Source: Prolixibacteraceae bacterium (lineage in GTDB: Bacteria > Bacteroidota > Bacteroidia > Bacteroidales > Prolixibacteraceae). From it: DNA of 21,846 nt. The stretch spans positions 1 to 21,846 of the forward strand of contig JALOCD010000070.1 in NCBI GenBank assembly GCA_023228025.1, written 5' to 3'. Positions 7,476-13,659 of this stretch are shown one piece after another (within the stretch, counting starts at the first letter, position 1; each line of letters starts with the position of its first letter). A program made the translations under genes and the position numbers. Below the pieces are notes generated by a model, which was not told where the DNA came from, did no database searches, and was given only the letters and a program-made list of their open reading frames with translations.

Positions 7476-8723
7476 ATGACTAAGGACCAGTACAACAAAA
7501 TTTATCCCTGGGTAGTGGTGGGGCTGCTTTGGATGGTCGCCATGCTGAATTACATGGACCGCCAAATGCTATCCACCATGAAAGTGGCCATGATGGGCGA
7601 CATCCACGAATTGGAGAAAGCCGAAAATTTTGGCCGGTTGATGGCCATTTTCCTATGGATCTACGCACTGATGAGTCCGATGGCCGGACTGATTGCCGAC
7701 CGGGTGAACCGGAAGTGGCTGATTGTTGGAAGTCTTGCCGTATGGTCGGGAGTGACCATGGCCATGGGATATTCAACGACATTTAACCAGCTGTACGCGC
7801 TCCGTGCCATGATGGGGATCAGCGAAGCATTGTACATCCCGGCCGGATTGTCCTTGATTGCCGATTACCATCGGGGATCGACCCGCTCGCTGGCAGTGGG
7901 AATTCACCTGTCGGGCCTTTACCTTGGACAGGCTTTGGGTGGATTTGGCGCAACGGTTGCGCACTCCTATTCCTGGCAACAGGCATTCCACCTTTTTGGG
8001 TTGATAGGAATCTGTTACAGTTTGGTACTGGTTTTCTTTCTGAAAGATATACGGATCCAAATTCCAGCCTCAAAAAAAGCAACATTTTCTGATGGTTTTA
8101 AATCGGTCGTAAACAGCCTGGGGATGATCTTCGGGAACATGAGTTTCTGGGTGGTGCTGTTTTTCTTTACTGCGCCCAGCTTCCCCGGGTGGGCAGTCAA
8201 AAGCTGGATACCAACGCTTTTTGCCCAGACATTGGGTATTGATATGTCCATCGCCGGACCCATGGCCACCATTACTATCGCCGGATCCTCCCTGATCAGT
8301 GTTGTTCTCGGCGGTTATCTGGCCGATCGCTGGATGAGTGTGAACATCAAAGGAAGGATCTATACCGGTGTGATTGGATTGAGCCTGATGGTGCCTGCAC
8401 TGTTATTCCTTGGTTATGGAACCGGATATGTAGGCATCCTGGGAGGAGCTGTTTTGTTTGGTCTGGGATTTGGAATGTTCGATACCAACTGCATGCCAAT
8501 TCTATGCCAGTTCGTTTCGGCACGTCATCGCGCTGCGGCCTATGGCCTTATGAACATGGCCGGAATTTCGTCGGGCGCTGTCATTACCATTATCCTAGGC
8601 AAATCGACCGATGCCGGCAGTCTGGGACACGATGTGGCTTTGCTGGCCATACCGGTTGTCATGGCAATAGTTTTGCAATTGACGGTTTTAAAACCCAAAT
8701 TCGCGGATAAGACTGAAAATTGA
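7476..8723 (+). CDS. MFS transporter, anion/sugar-acid symporter-like
   Basis: 415 residues with about 12 predicted membrane helices. The first loop holds NYMDRQMLS, the TM2-3 loop the MFS signature A (GLIADRVNRKWLIVG), and TM4 RAMMGISEALYIPAGLSLIADY. This pattern is typical of the ACS/hexuronate-like branch, which imports organic anions or sugar acids with protons. A second signature-like loop (GGYLADRWMSVNIKGR) follows TM8. It is in the same orientation as the isomerase-like and TlpA-like genes and close to secreted glycosidases, so it may import their product. The substrate cannot be read from sequence. The stop is followed by ttgaaagttgaaag-type repeats. Confidence 0.88.
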   Translation: MTKDQYNKIYPWVVVGLLWMVAMLNYMDRQMLSTMKVAMMGDIHELEKAENFGRLMAIFLWIYALMSPMAGLIADRVNRKWLIVGSLAVWSGVTMAMGYSTTFNQLYALRAMMGISEALYIPAGLSLIADYHRGSTRSLAVGIHLSGLYLGQALGGFGATVAHSYSWQQAFHLFGLIGICYSLVLVFFLKDIRIQIPASKKATFSDGFKSVVNSLGMIFGNMSFWVVLFFFTAPSFPGWAVKSWIPTLFAQTLGIDMSIAGPMATITIAGSSLISVVLGGYLADRWMSVNIKGRIYTGVIGLSLMVPALLFLGYGTGYVGILGGAVLFGLGFGMFDTNCMPILCQFVSARHRAAAYGLMNMAGISSGAVITIILGKSTDAGSLGHDVALLAIPVVMAIVLQLTVLKPKFADKTEN

Positions 8724-8786
8724 AGAAACTGAAACGGGGGAAAAAAGTTGAAAGTTGAAAGTTGAGAGTGGAAAATAAGAACCGGT

Positions 8787-8808
8787 CCCTGAGCGTAGCC
8801 GAAGGGGA
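8787..8808. repeat. REP-like ccctgagc...gaaggg sequence
   Basis: Matches the dispersed pattern ccctgagcgNagNcgaaggg, also at 14890-14910 and, in reverse orientation, at 15222-15243. Such sequences occur as dispersed extragenic repeats in many genomes. Confidence 0.65.
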
Positions 8809-8859
8809 AATGTTTATCCCCGCAAACCTCCATAATCCAAATAACATGTATTCCGCAAA

Positions 8860-8954
8860 ATGGCTAATTGACTAGCAACGTCATTTATGGCATTGACCAA
8901 ATGGGCACATGTTCCGCGACGGCTTTAGCCGAAATGTTGATTGCCAATTAGGAT
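8860..8954. repeat. Imperfect ~95-bp hairpin
   Basis: atggctaattgactagcaac (8860-8879) and gttgattgccaattaggat (8936-8954) are imperfect reverse complements. A smaller perfect hairpin cggct-tt-agccg lies inside (8920-8931). It may be a small palindromic element or the terminator region of the MFS gene. Confidence 0.45.
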
Positions 8955-9032
8955 TATGCCTTAATTATTTGCCCCGCACAATTTCCCTTCCTAAAGCTTT
9001 GGTATTCAAATATTATTAGGTAAGTTTATCGT

Positions 9033-9117
9033 GCCTGTAACACGCAACAAACCTGCCTCTTTACTTCCAAATTCAGTGTATAGGCGCATGTTTGGTGCGT
9101 ATAAACACGTTATAGCC
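9033..9117. repeat. attC-like 85-bp imperfect palindrome
   Basis: Outer arms gcctgtaac (9033-9041) and gttatagcc (9109-9117) pair at 7 of 9 positions. Inner arms acgcaacaaacctgcct (9042-9058) and aggcgcatgtttggtgcgt (9082-9100) pair with three small differences, with extra bases on one side only. Length, asymmetric bulges and a gttat-type right end resemble integron attC recombination sites, though the cores do not match the GTTRRRY/RYYYAAC consensus exactly. It sits 34 bp before a start codon. No integrase gene is in the window. Confidence 0.4.
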
Positions 9118-9150
9118 AATTAAAAAACAAAAATTAAGCATAGAAAATTG

Positions 9151-10596
9151 ATGAAATTATTTGTCATAAGTTATTTAATCTTTAGTGTATTATCTTTCAA
9201 GCAAAATGATGATGAAAAAATAAATGCTGTACTTGAAAGCTACAAAAATGCGATAAACGATAAGGACTATAATATTATTCAACCATATCTTTCGAATGAT
9301 TTTCAAGTGGATGGTTCAGGTAGAGATGCTTCTTTGGTTCAATTTTATTCGTACATCAATTTCAAATTATCAGAAAGGATAAAAAACATATCGCTAGTTA
9401 AATGGAGGATATCAAATGATACAATTATTATTATTGAAGCCAAACAAACATTTGAAAACAACAATAAACAATCCCTTATCTTAAATTGCATAGCAAATAA
9501 CGGGAAATTGAAGATTTATAGAATGACTAAATTTCTACCTAATGAGTTTTCATTAACAACAAGAGCTTCATATATAAATGATGAAGTATTTGGAAATAAT
9601 CGTATTGAGAATATCAAAAAGTTATCCATATTAGATAATTCATCTGCTGATTCATATGTAGGAAAAGGTTATGTTGTATATTTTAGTTCGTCAACATTGA
9701 AAAGCAATGCCCAAACAGCTTTAAATCTTTTAGAGCTTTTAGACAGTGTACTGACTAATAAATATGGCTTTAGGAATATAAACCACCAGAACCTTTTTTT
9801 AATATCAACAAACTCCAAGAATACTTGTACAGTTGGGAAAAACGACAAAATTCCTTGGATATTCCCATTGTATGAAAAGGACGAAATTAATCATATTAAA
9901 CTAATCAATATAATAGGGAATTCTTTTTCTCATGAAATTATCGAAGGAACATTGGTTCATAAGTATAAGCTTAATGGTTATACTTATAGATGGTTTAGAG
10001 AGGGTTTGTCAGAGTATCTTGCTTACAAATTTTGCACCGAAATAGCTCCAAATGAGGCTCAACAATTTTTTCTTGCAAACAGGTTATCTGATGCTTTTAA
10101 GTTTAAAAAGAACGGAAATTTATTAGATTGGAGAGCAGATTCTCCAATCCCAGAAATGGACAAAGGAAAACTATATGGTGATAAGTTTATATATTCCAAT
10201 GATGTTGGCCAATATGGTAGAATATTTAAATTATTCAAAGATTTATTTGACAATAATGAATACTATATTCCAGTAATATTAAAAAAGATAATTGGTATAA
10301 GCGCTTAAGCCGCCCATTTTTAATGATTGATTTACAGTTATTTATATATTATAGCAAACGATTTATATGGGTCTATTAGCAAATCATCTCTGTTTTACAA
10401 TTAAATTTCAAATAATTATTCTGATAAATGGCAGTATTACAAGCATTTAATAATGAGTAAGAAAATATATTTGGGCGGTCTATGCGCTTATACCAAAAAG
10501 ATAAAATCAACTAAAAATATTGATGTTCCTAAACTATTGAGAATAATGAATGAATTTACAGGTCGAGATATTGAAGAATTAATAAAAGAATATTAA
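9151..10596 (+). pseudogene. Secreted NTF2-like/peptidase-like gene split near its 3' end by a 205-bp MITE
   Basis: The start is the ATG at 9151 (a TTG at 9148 is less likely); the frame now stops at 10308 inside the MITE. Removing the element and one 8-bp duplicate rejoins codon 380 to KSTKNIDVPKLLRIM... and a stop at 10594-10596, giving a 410-residue ancestral protein. Residues 1-18 are a signal peptide. Residues ~25-130 look like an NTF2/SnoaL-type fold. Residues ~150-350 resemble gluzincin peptidases (H261-E262-I-I-E265, then W281FREGLSEYLAY), but the usual HExxH second histidine is Glu. The split product still has 385 residues and only lacks the last ~30 native residues, so it might retain some function. 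Base composition is far more AT-rich than the flanking genes, suggesting transfer. No close family recognised. Confidence 0.8.
10292..10496. mobile_element. MITE, 205 bp, 25-bp terminal inverted repeats, 8-bp target duplication
   Basis: Terminal repeats 10292-10316 and 10472-10496 match at 22 of 25 positions (perfect outer 13: TTGGTATAAGCGC; perfect inner 7: CCGCCCA). They are flanked by identical 8-bp copies of AAAGATAA (10284-10291 and 10497-10504). There is no internal coding capacity. Excision in silico restores an open frame, which independently supports insertion. It must have been moved by a transposase elsewhere in the genome; an 8-bp duplication fits several IS families, so I name none. 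Confidence 0.92.
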
Positions 10597-10613
10597 CTGG
10601 CTATAATAACTAA

Positions 10614-10652
10614 GGCTTCGTGTGGTTGAGGCACGAGACCCAACATGAAGCC
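10614..10652. terminator. GC-rich hairpin after the split gene, possible terminator
   Basis: ggcttcgtg (10614-10622) pairs with catgaagcc (10644-10652), with one G-U, and an inner gttg/caac extension encloses an ~12-base loop. It lies 18 bp beyond the ancestral stop at 10596. No clear T-run follows, so intrinsic termination is uncertain. Confidence 0.4.
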
Positions 10653-10764
10653 CTGTTGCACGAAATCCCCTCGAGGACGCTAATTTTACATCTGCGTATT
10701 ATGGAGTTTCAGTTTTCAGGGGTAATTTTCGGATAGGATCAGGGCCTGTTTTAGGTGCGGGATT
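10653..10764. other. Spacer before repeat copy A, nothing recognised
   Basis: About 110 bp with no gene, no clear hairpin and no recognisable promoter. Base composition is intermediate between the AT-rich split gene and the repeat copy that follows. Confidence 0.5.
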
Positions 10765-10949
10765 CCCCCTCTTGCGCGGAGTGTGTCCTGAGGTGAAGGG
10801 ACGAATTTAATAATAAAGAACGTTCTTTTATATGCCGTATAAAAGATGAAGGATTTCTGAAAGGGAATGATCCTTCGTTGGCAACTTTGCTTCGGAAAGC
10901 TCAGTAATCAACAGGAGTAGCCAACAAACCGCCTTGCGATGCTGCGGAC
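10765..10949 (+). repeat. Structured island repeat, copy A (~185 bp)
   Basis: Shares its whole length with copies at 11307-11484 and 11955-12115. Common landmarks are gtcctgaggtgaagggac (a gtcc/ggac stem), aaagaacgttctttta, ttttatatgccgtataaaag (near-palindrome), gatgaagg...gggaatgatccttcgttggc, and the closing pair gttggc/gccaac. It ends 20 bp before a -7-like promoter box for the antitoxin gene. Non-coding by composition. Confidence 0.85.
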
Positions 10950-10968
10950 TTCGATACAGAAATATTTG

Positions 10969-10976
10969 TATCTTTG
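10969..10976 (+). promoter_or_regulatory. -7 box TATCTTTG for the antitoxin gene
   Basis: Perfect match to the Bacteroidota TAnnTTTG -7 consensus, 22 bp upstream of the ATG at 10998. A purine-rich gggaga lies between. No TTTG at the expected -33 spacing was found. Confidence 0.55.
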
Positions 10977-10997
10977 TAAGAAATAGGGAGAATAACC

Positions 10998-11234
10998 ATG
11001 ACAACGATTGAACTAAAGAAAGTCTTAATTCATAGGATTACCGAGATAAATGACATTTCATTTCTCAAGGCGCTAAAGACTATTCTGGAATCAAAAACTG
11101 ATACAGAAGTTATCTCTTTGACAGTTGAGCAAAGAAACGAAATCATTGCGTCCAGGAAAGAGATTGAGCAAGGTCTTTTCATTGAGCATGAACGCCTGGA
11201 TAAAAAAGTTTCGGGATGGCTAAGCGCAAGATAA
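10998..11234 (+). CDS. Antitoxin of a RelE/ParE-type addiction module, partner toxin decayed
   Basis: 78 residues, highly charged and helical. The frame MTTIELKKVLIHRITEINDISFLKALKTILESK ... LSAR matches a recurrent Bacteroidota antitoxin that precedes RelE/ParE-type toxins, with the toxin start overlapping the last codons. Here the overlap (ATG at 11216) is present, but the toxin is a remnant. The antitoxin would bind its own promoter and neutralise the toxin; with no toxin left it is an orphan. It is preceded by gggaga and the TATCTTTG box, and flanked by repeat copies A and B. Function inferred from family memory; no DNA-binding domain is obvious. Confidence 0.75.
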   Translation: MTTIELKKVLIHRITEINDISFLKALKTILESKTDTEVISLTVEQRNEIIASRKEIEQGLFIEHERLDKKVSGWLSAR

Positions 11235-11293
11235 TATAGTCGCACTCAATTTGGGATTGTAGACAGAACCCTGATGATTTACTTATTAAGTAG
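11216..11293 (+). pseudogene. RelE/ParE-type toxin remnant: start and end joined by internal deletion, plus nonsense codon
   Basis: The frame reads MAKRKII-stop-SHSIWDCRQNPDDLLIK-stop. The first part is the usual N-terminus of the toxin paired with this antitoxin family; in intact relatives I recall a Trp where TAG stands at 11237-11239. WDCRQNPDDL is the usual C-terminal motif of the same toxin. About 70 codons of the middle are missing, in frame. The ATG overlaps the antitoxin end by 19 bp, as in intact modules. Together this is a toxin inactivated twice while the antitoxin stayed intact. Confidence 0.72.
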
Positions 11294-11306
11294 CCATTAT
11301 TGCAAA

Positions 11307-11484
11307 CCCCCGCTGGCGCAAAGTATGTCCTGAAGTAAACGGACGAATTGAGCAATAAAGAGCGTTCATTTACATGCTGAATAAAAGATGAAGGGGTTTC
11401 TGGAAAGGAATGATCCTTCGTTGGCGACTTTGCTTCGGCAAGCACAGTAACCAACAGGAGTAGGCAACAAACCACACCAGCGGG
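11307..11484 (+). repeat. Structured island repeat, copy B (~178 bp)
   Basis: Direct copy of 10765-10949. In this copy the ends are inverted repeats (cccgctgg at 11308-11315 and ccagcggg at 11477-11484), so the unit looks like a defined element. Inside are gtcctgaagtaaacggac, catgctgaataaaag and the nested hairpin gttggcgactttgcttcggc...ccaac. It lies between the toxin remnant and the 3' end of the HicB gene. Confidence 0.85.
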
Positions 11485-11509
11485 AAACCTAAAATAAAAC
11501 GCTAATACG

Positions 11510-11854
11510 TTATGCGTTTAACAGATTTTGCTGATTTGTGAGCAGATCTTTGATAATCGCATTGATCGAACGTCCGGTCATTTGTGCTTTTAGCGCCAAT
11601 TGACTATGTATCTCAGATGGAATCCGGATGTTCAGCGATCCGCTGTAAGGTTTTTGAGGTTTTATCCCCCGCTCTTTGCAACTTTCGAGGTATAAGTCAA
11701 TACCGGCCTCAAAATCAGCTTTCAACTCCTCAACTGTTTTGCCTTCGTAAGTAATGACATTTTTGTTCATACCGATTATCTTGCCAAAAAGACAGTTGTC
11801 TTCTTCGCTGTACTCAACCGTTCCTGTATAGCCTTTGTATTTTAAAGTTCCCAT
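11510..11854 (-). CDS. hicB: Orphan HicB-family antitoxin
   Basis: 114 residues. Residues 1-60 are the HicB RNase-H-like fold (LKYKGYTGTVEYSEEDNCLFGKI...VITYEGKTVEELKADFEAGIDLYLESC). Residues ~72-108 are a ribbon-helix-helix DNA-binding part (GSLNIRIPSEIHSQLALKAQMTGRSINAIIKDLL). HicB normally neutralises the HicA mRNA-cleaving toxin and represses its own operon. No HicA-sized frame exists in the ~100 bp upstream or downstream before the repeats. The stop lies in a small dyad (aaacgc...gcgttt, 11498-11520). It is oriented opposite to its neighbours. Family call is firm; the missing partner is directly seen. Confidence 0.9.
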   Translation of the reverse strand: MGTLKYKGYTGTVEYSEEDNCLFGKIIGMNKNVITYEGKTVEELKADFEAGIDLYLESCKERGIKPQKPYSGSLNIRIPSEIHSQLALKAQMTGRSINAIIKDLLTNQQNLLNA

Positions 11855-11868
11855 TCATACCTAATTTA

Positions 11869-11906
11869 CACTGCAAATGTAACTATTATTAGTTGCATTT
11901 GCAGTG
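11869..11906 (-). promoter_or_regulatory. 38-bp palindromic operator over the hicB promoter
   Basis: Arms CACTGCAAATGTAACT (11869-11884) and its reverse complement at 11891-11906 differ at one position, with a 6-bp centre ATTATT. On the minus strand the operator contains TACATTTG (11881-11874), a perfect Bacteroidota -7 box, ~20 bp before the hicB ATG. An RHH dimer or tetramer bound here would block RNA polymerase, so autorepression by the orphan HicB is likely. Confidence 0.8.
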
Positions 11907-11954
11907 AAAATAGAAATAAAACTTTCAAAAGTTTAGTGAATTTGCAAACAATAA

Positions 11955-12115
11955 CCCCCCGCTGGCGCAGAGTGTGTCCCGAAGTAACCGGACGAATTCA
12001 GCAATAAAGAGCGTTCATTTACATGCTGTATAAAGATGAAGGGGTTTCTGAAAGGGAATGAACCTTCGTTGGCGACTTACTGGAGTAGCCAACCAACCGC
12101 TGCGGTGCTGTGGAC
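11955..12115 (+). repeat. Structured island repeat, copy C (~161 bp, internal deletion)
   Basis: Direct copy of the A and B repeats starting ccccccgctggcgca. It lacks about 27 bp of the nested ttgcttcggc hairpin but keeps the closing stem (gttggcgac...gtagccaac). The gtcc/ggac stem is also kept (gtcccgaagtaaccggac). Such structure-preserving loss suggests the folded form matters. Confidence 0.83.
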
Positions 12116-12275
12116 AAAATCCCCGGTGCCCTAATTTGTAACTTTTTCCGGTCAAAGATGGGTAACTATTTTAACAGAAAGGCACTGGATTACAAATCCG
12201 AGCAAGCGAGGCAAATATGGGGGAAGGGCAGATTTTGGCATAATTTTGTTACATTTGTTTCAGGATTAAGAAAAT
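12116..12275. other. Non-coding spacer upstream of the HEPN/MNT pair
   Basis: No credible gene: a short open frame crosses it but only reads through repeat sequence. It contains a small perfect dyad GGATTACAAATCC (12187-12199) and, near the end, the promoter box listed separately. Confidence 0.55.
12250..12257 (+). promoter_or_regulatory. -7 box TACATTTG for the HEPN/MNT operon
   Basis: Perfect TAnnTTTG match 19 bp upstream of the ATG at 12276. A TTTG lies at 12234-12237 but its 12-bp spacing is short for a -33 element. The same octamer drives hicB. Confidence 0.5.
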
Positions 12276-12683
12276 ATGGAACAAGCGAATATTGAAAATA
12301 TTGATAAAGCCATAAATGCATGGATTAAGTCGTCAGACGATAATTATGACGAAATGTTGGATTTTTTTAAGATAAATAGAAACAATTGGGCCCTTTTTAT
12401 TGGCCATTTATGTTTGGAAAAGCTGTTAAAAGCTTATTACATCAAAGTCAATCATAAGCATTCTCAAAACCTGCACAATTTGATTAGAGTCGCTGAGCTT
12501 TCTCATTTAGAGCTGACTAATGAGCAAAGGAATGATTTTGCAATGATTACTACATTCAACATATCTGCACGATACGATGATTTTAAGCAGAACTTCTATA
12601 ATAAGTGTACAAGCGAGTTTACTAACAAATGGGTTGAAAAAATAAAAGCATACAGGCTATGGATAAAGGAATTAATCAAATAA
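12276..12683 (+). CDS. HEPN-domain protein, putative toxin of a HEPN/MNT module
   Basis: 135 residues, all helical, matching the HEPN family: early helix with DDNYDEMLDFF, then WALFIGHLCLEKLLKAYYI and SQNLHNLIRVAEL, and a C-terminal SARYDDFKQ segment. In characterised HepT/MntA pairs the HEPN protein is an RNase silenced when MntA AMPylates it. The usual R-x4-6-H RNase motif is not evident here: R99 is followed by YDDFKQNFYNK without a histidine. It may therefore be inactive, or act as the regulatory half of a nucleotidyltransferase complex. Its end overlaps the MNT start by 25 bp, showing translational coupling. AT-rich, within the accessory island. Confidence 0.88.
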   Translation: MEQANIENIDKAINAWIKSSDDNYDEMLDFFKINRNNWALFIGHLCLEKLLKAYYIKVNHKHSQNLHNLIRVAELSHLELTNEQRNDFAMITTFNISARYDDFKQNFYNKCTSEFTNKWVEKIKAYRLWIKELIK

Positions 12684-12991
12684 TTAATTCATATATTCTC
12701 TGTTTACAAAAGGAGAATTTACAATTTAAAAAAGTTTATCTTTTTGGCTCCTATGCTAAAAATAAGCAATCAGCCCATAGTGATATAGATTTAGCTTTCA
12801 TATTTGATGAGAATAAACAAATCGATTACTTTGATTTACAAGTTCAAATGTTATCATTGGCAAGTTATATAGATACAAGAATTGAACCACACCCAATGAG
12901 TTCTGAGGATTTTACTCCTGAAAATCCGTTAGCTTGTGAAATTTTAAATACGGGCATGGAAATTAGTTTACAAACACATCAAACAATTTAA
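12659..12991 (+). CDS. MNT-type minimal nucleotidyltransferase, putative antitoxin
   Basis: 110 residues. The polymerase-beta-like NTase signature is complete: G30-S31 in YLFGSYAKNKQSAHSDIDLAF, with metal-binding D42 and D44; a third acidic residue may lie near TRIEPHP. Length is normal for MNT proteins. In MntA/HepT systems this enzyme adds AMP groups to the HEPN toxin. It overlaps the HEPN gene by 25 bp and ends 11 bp before the next start. The boundary with the following SGNH gene is also a boundary in base composition, so the pair was probably inserted just upstream of that gene. The third catalytic residue is uncertain. Confidence 0.88.
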   Translation: MDKGINQIINSYILCLQKENLQFKKVYLFGSYAKNKQSAHSDIDLAFIFDENKQIDYFDLQVQMLSLASYIDTRIEPHPMSSEDFTPENPLACEILNTGMEISLQTHQTI

Positions 12992-13002
12992 ACTTCCTTA
13001 CC

Positions 13003-13656
13003 ATGCGTTACCTTATTTCAATTCTGTTTCTATCTATTTCCCTTTGTTCACTTGCTCAGCCTTCCAAATTCGGAACCTATTACGATCAGCGAAAATCCCT
13101 TTTCGAAATCCTTCCGGATACGAAAAATGAGATCATTTTTTTGGGAAACAGCATTACCGATGGTTCTGAATGGTGTGAGTTGCTTGGAAATCCGCGTGCC
13201 AAAAACAGGGGTATCAGCGGCGACACCAGCGAAGGAGTACTCTTTCGGTTGTACCAGGTGACCCGTGTGCAGCCTGCCAAAGTCTTTTTGCTGATCGGGA
13301 TCAACGATCTCGCAAAGAACATCTCTCCGGATACGGTTTACGTCAATATTTGCAAAATCGTCTCAACCATTCGCACAAAATCGCCGAAGACGAAGGTTTA
13401 TGTACAGAGTATTTTGCCAGTGAACAATACTTTCAAAACCTTCGCAAATCATACAAGCCGGACTCCCCAGGTGAAAGATCTCAACGAACGGCTCAGGACC
13501 ATTTGTCCCAGACTGGGCGCCACCTACGTGGATCTGTTCAGCGAGCTGAAAAATCCCAACGATGATCTGCTGAACCCGATGTACACCAATGATGGATTAC
13601 ACCTGCTTGGAGAAGGGTACAAGGCATGGATGAGGGTGATTCAACCATACCTTTGA
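13003..13656 (+). CDS. Secreted SGNH/GDSL-family hydrolase
   Basis: 217 residues with a signal peptide at 1-18 (LISILFLSISLCSLAQ). SGNH blocks are complete: S50 in FLGNSITDG, the block II glycine in NRGISGDTSEG, N101 in LIGINDLAK, and D197/H200 in NDGLHLLGEGY. The family cleaves acyl or acetyl esters; Bacteroidota secreted members often deacetylate sugars or act as lysophospholipase/PAF-acetylhydrolase-like enzymes. It starts 11 bp after the MNT stop, and no TAnnTTTG box was found in the ~60 bp upstream, so it may depend on readthrough from the accessory module. It is convergent with leuB across a long hairpin. Confidence 0.9.
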   Translation: MRYLISILFLSISLCSLAQPSKFGTYYDQRKSLFEILPDTKNEIIFLGNSITDGSEWCELLGNPRAKNRGISGDTSEGVLFRLYQVTRVQPAKVFLLIGINDLAKNISPDTVYVNICKIVSTIRTKSPKTKVYVQSILPVNNTFKTFANHTSRTPQVKDLNERLRTICPRLGATYVDLFSELKNPNDDLLNPMYTNDGLHLLGEGYKAWMRVIQPYL

Positions 13657-13659
13657 GAT

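Larger units (their letters stand above)
8724..9150. other. Intergenic region at the left edge of the accessory island
   Basis: No gene seen. Contents in order: gttgaaagttgagag words (~8745-8770), a REP-like palindrome gtccctgagcgtagccgaag (8787-8808), an imperfect hairpin (8860-8954), then an abrupt shift to AT-rich sequence and an 85-bp attC-like palindrome (9033-9117) next to the start of the following gene. Confidence 0.6.

Noticed and set aside
9033..9117. Firm call of an integron attC site
   Set aside because: Core sequences do not match the consensus and no integrase is present, so it is reported only as attC-like.
10292..10496. Reading the 205-bp element as a simple transcription terminator
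   Set aside because: The arms are ~155 bp apart, flanked by perfect 8-bp duplicates, and removal restores a frame, which fits insertion better.
11179..11475. 98-residue minus-strand open frame
   Set aside because: Runs through repeat copy B and antisense to the antitoxin; no support as a protein.
12110..12295. 61-residue plus-strand open frame before the HEPN gene
   Set aside because: Starts in repeat copy C and overlaps the HEPN start; no family resemblance, and a promoter box lies within it.
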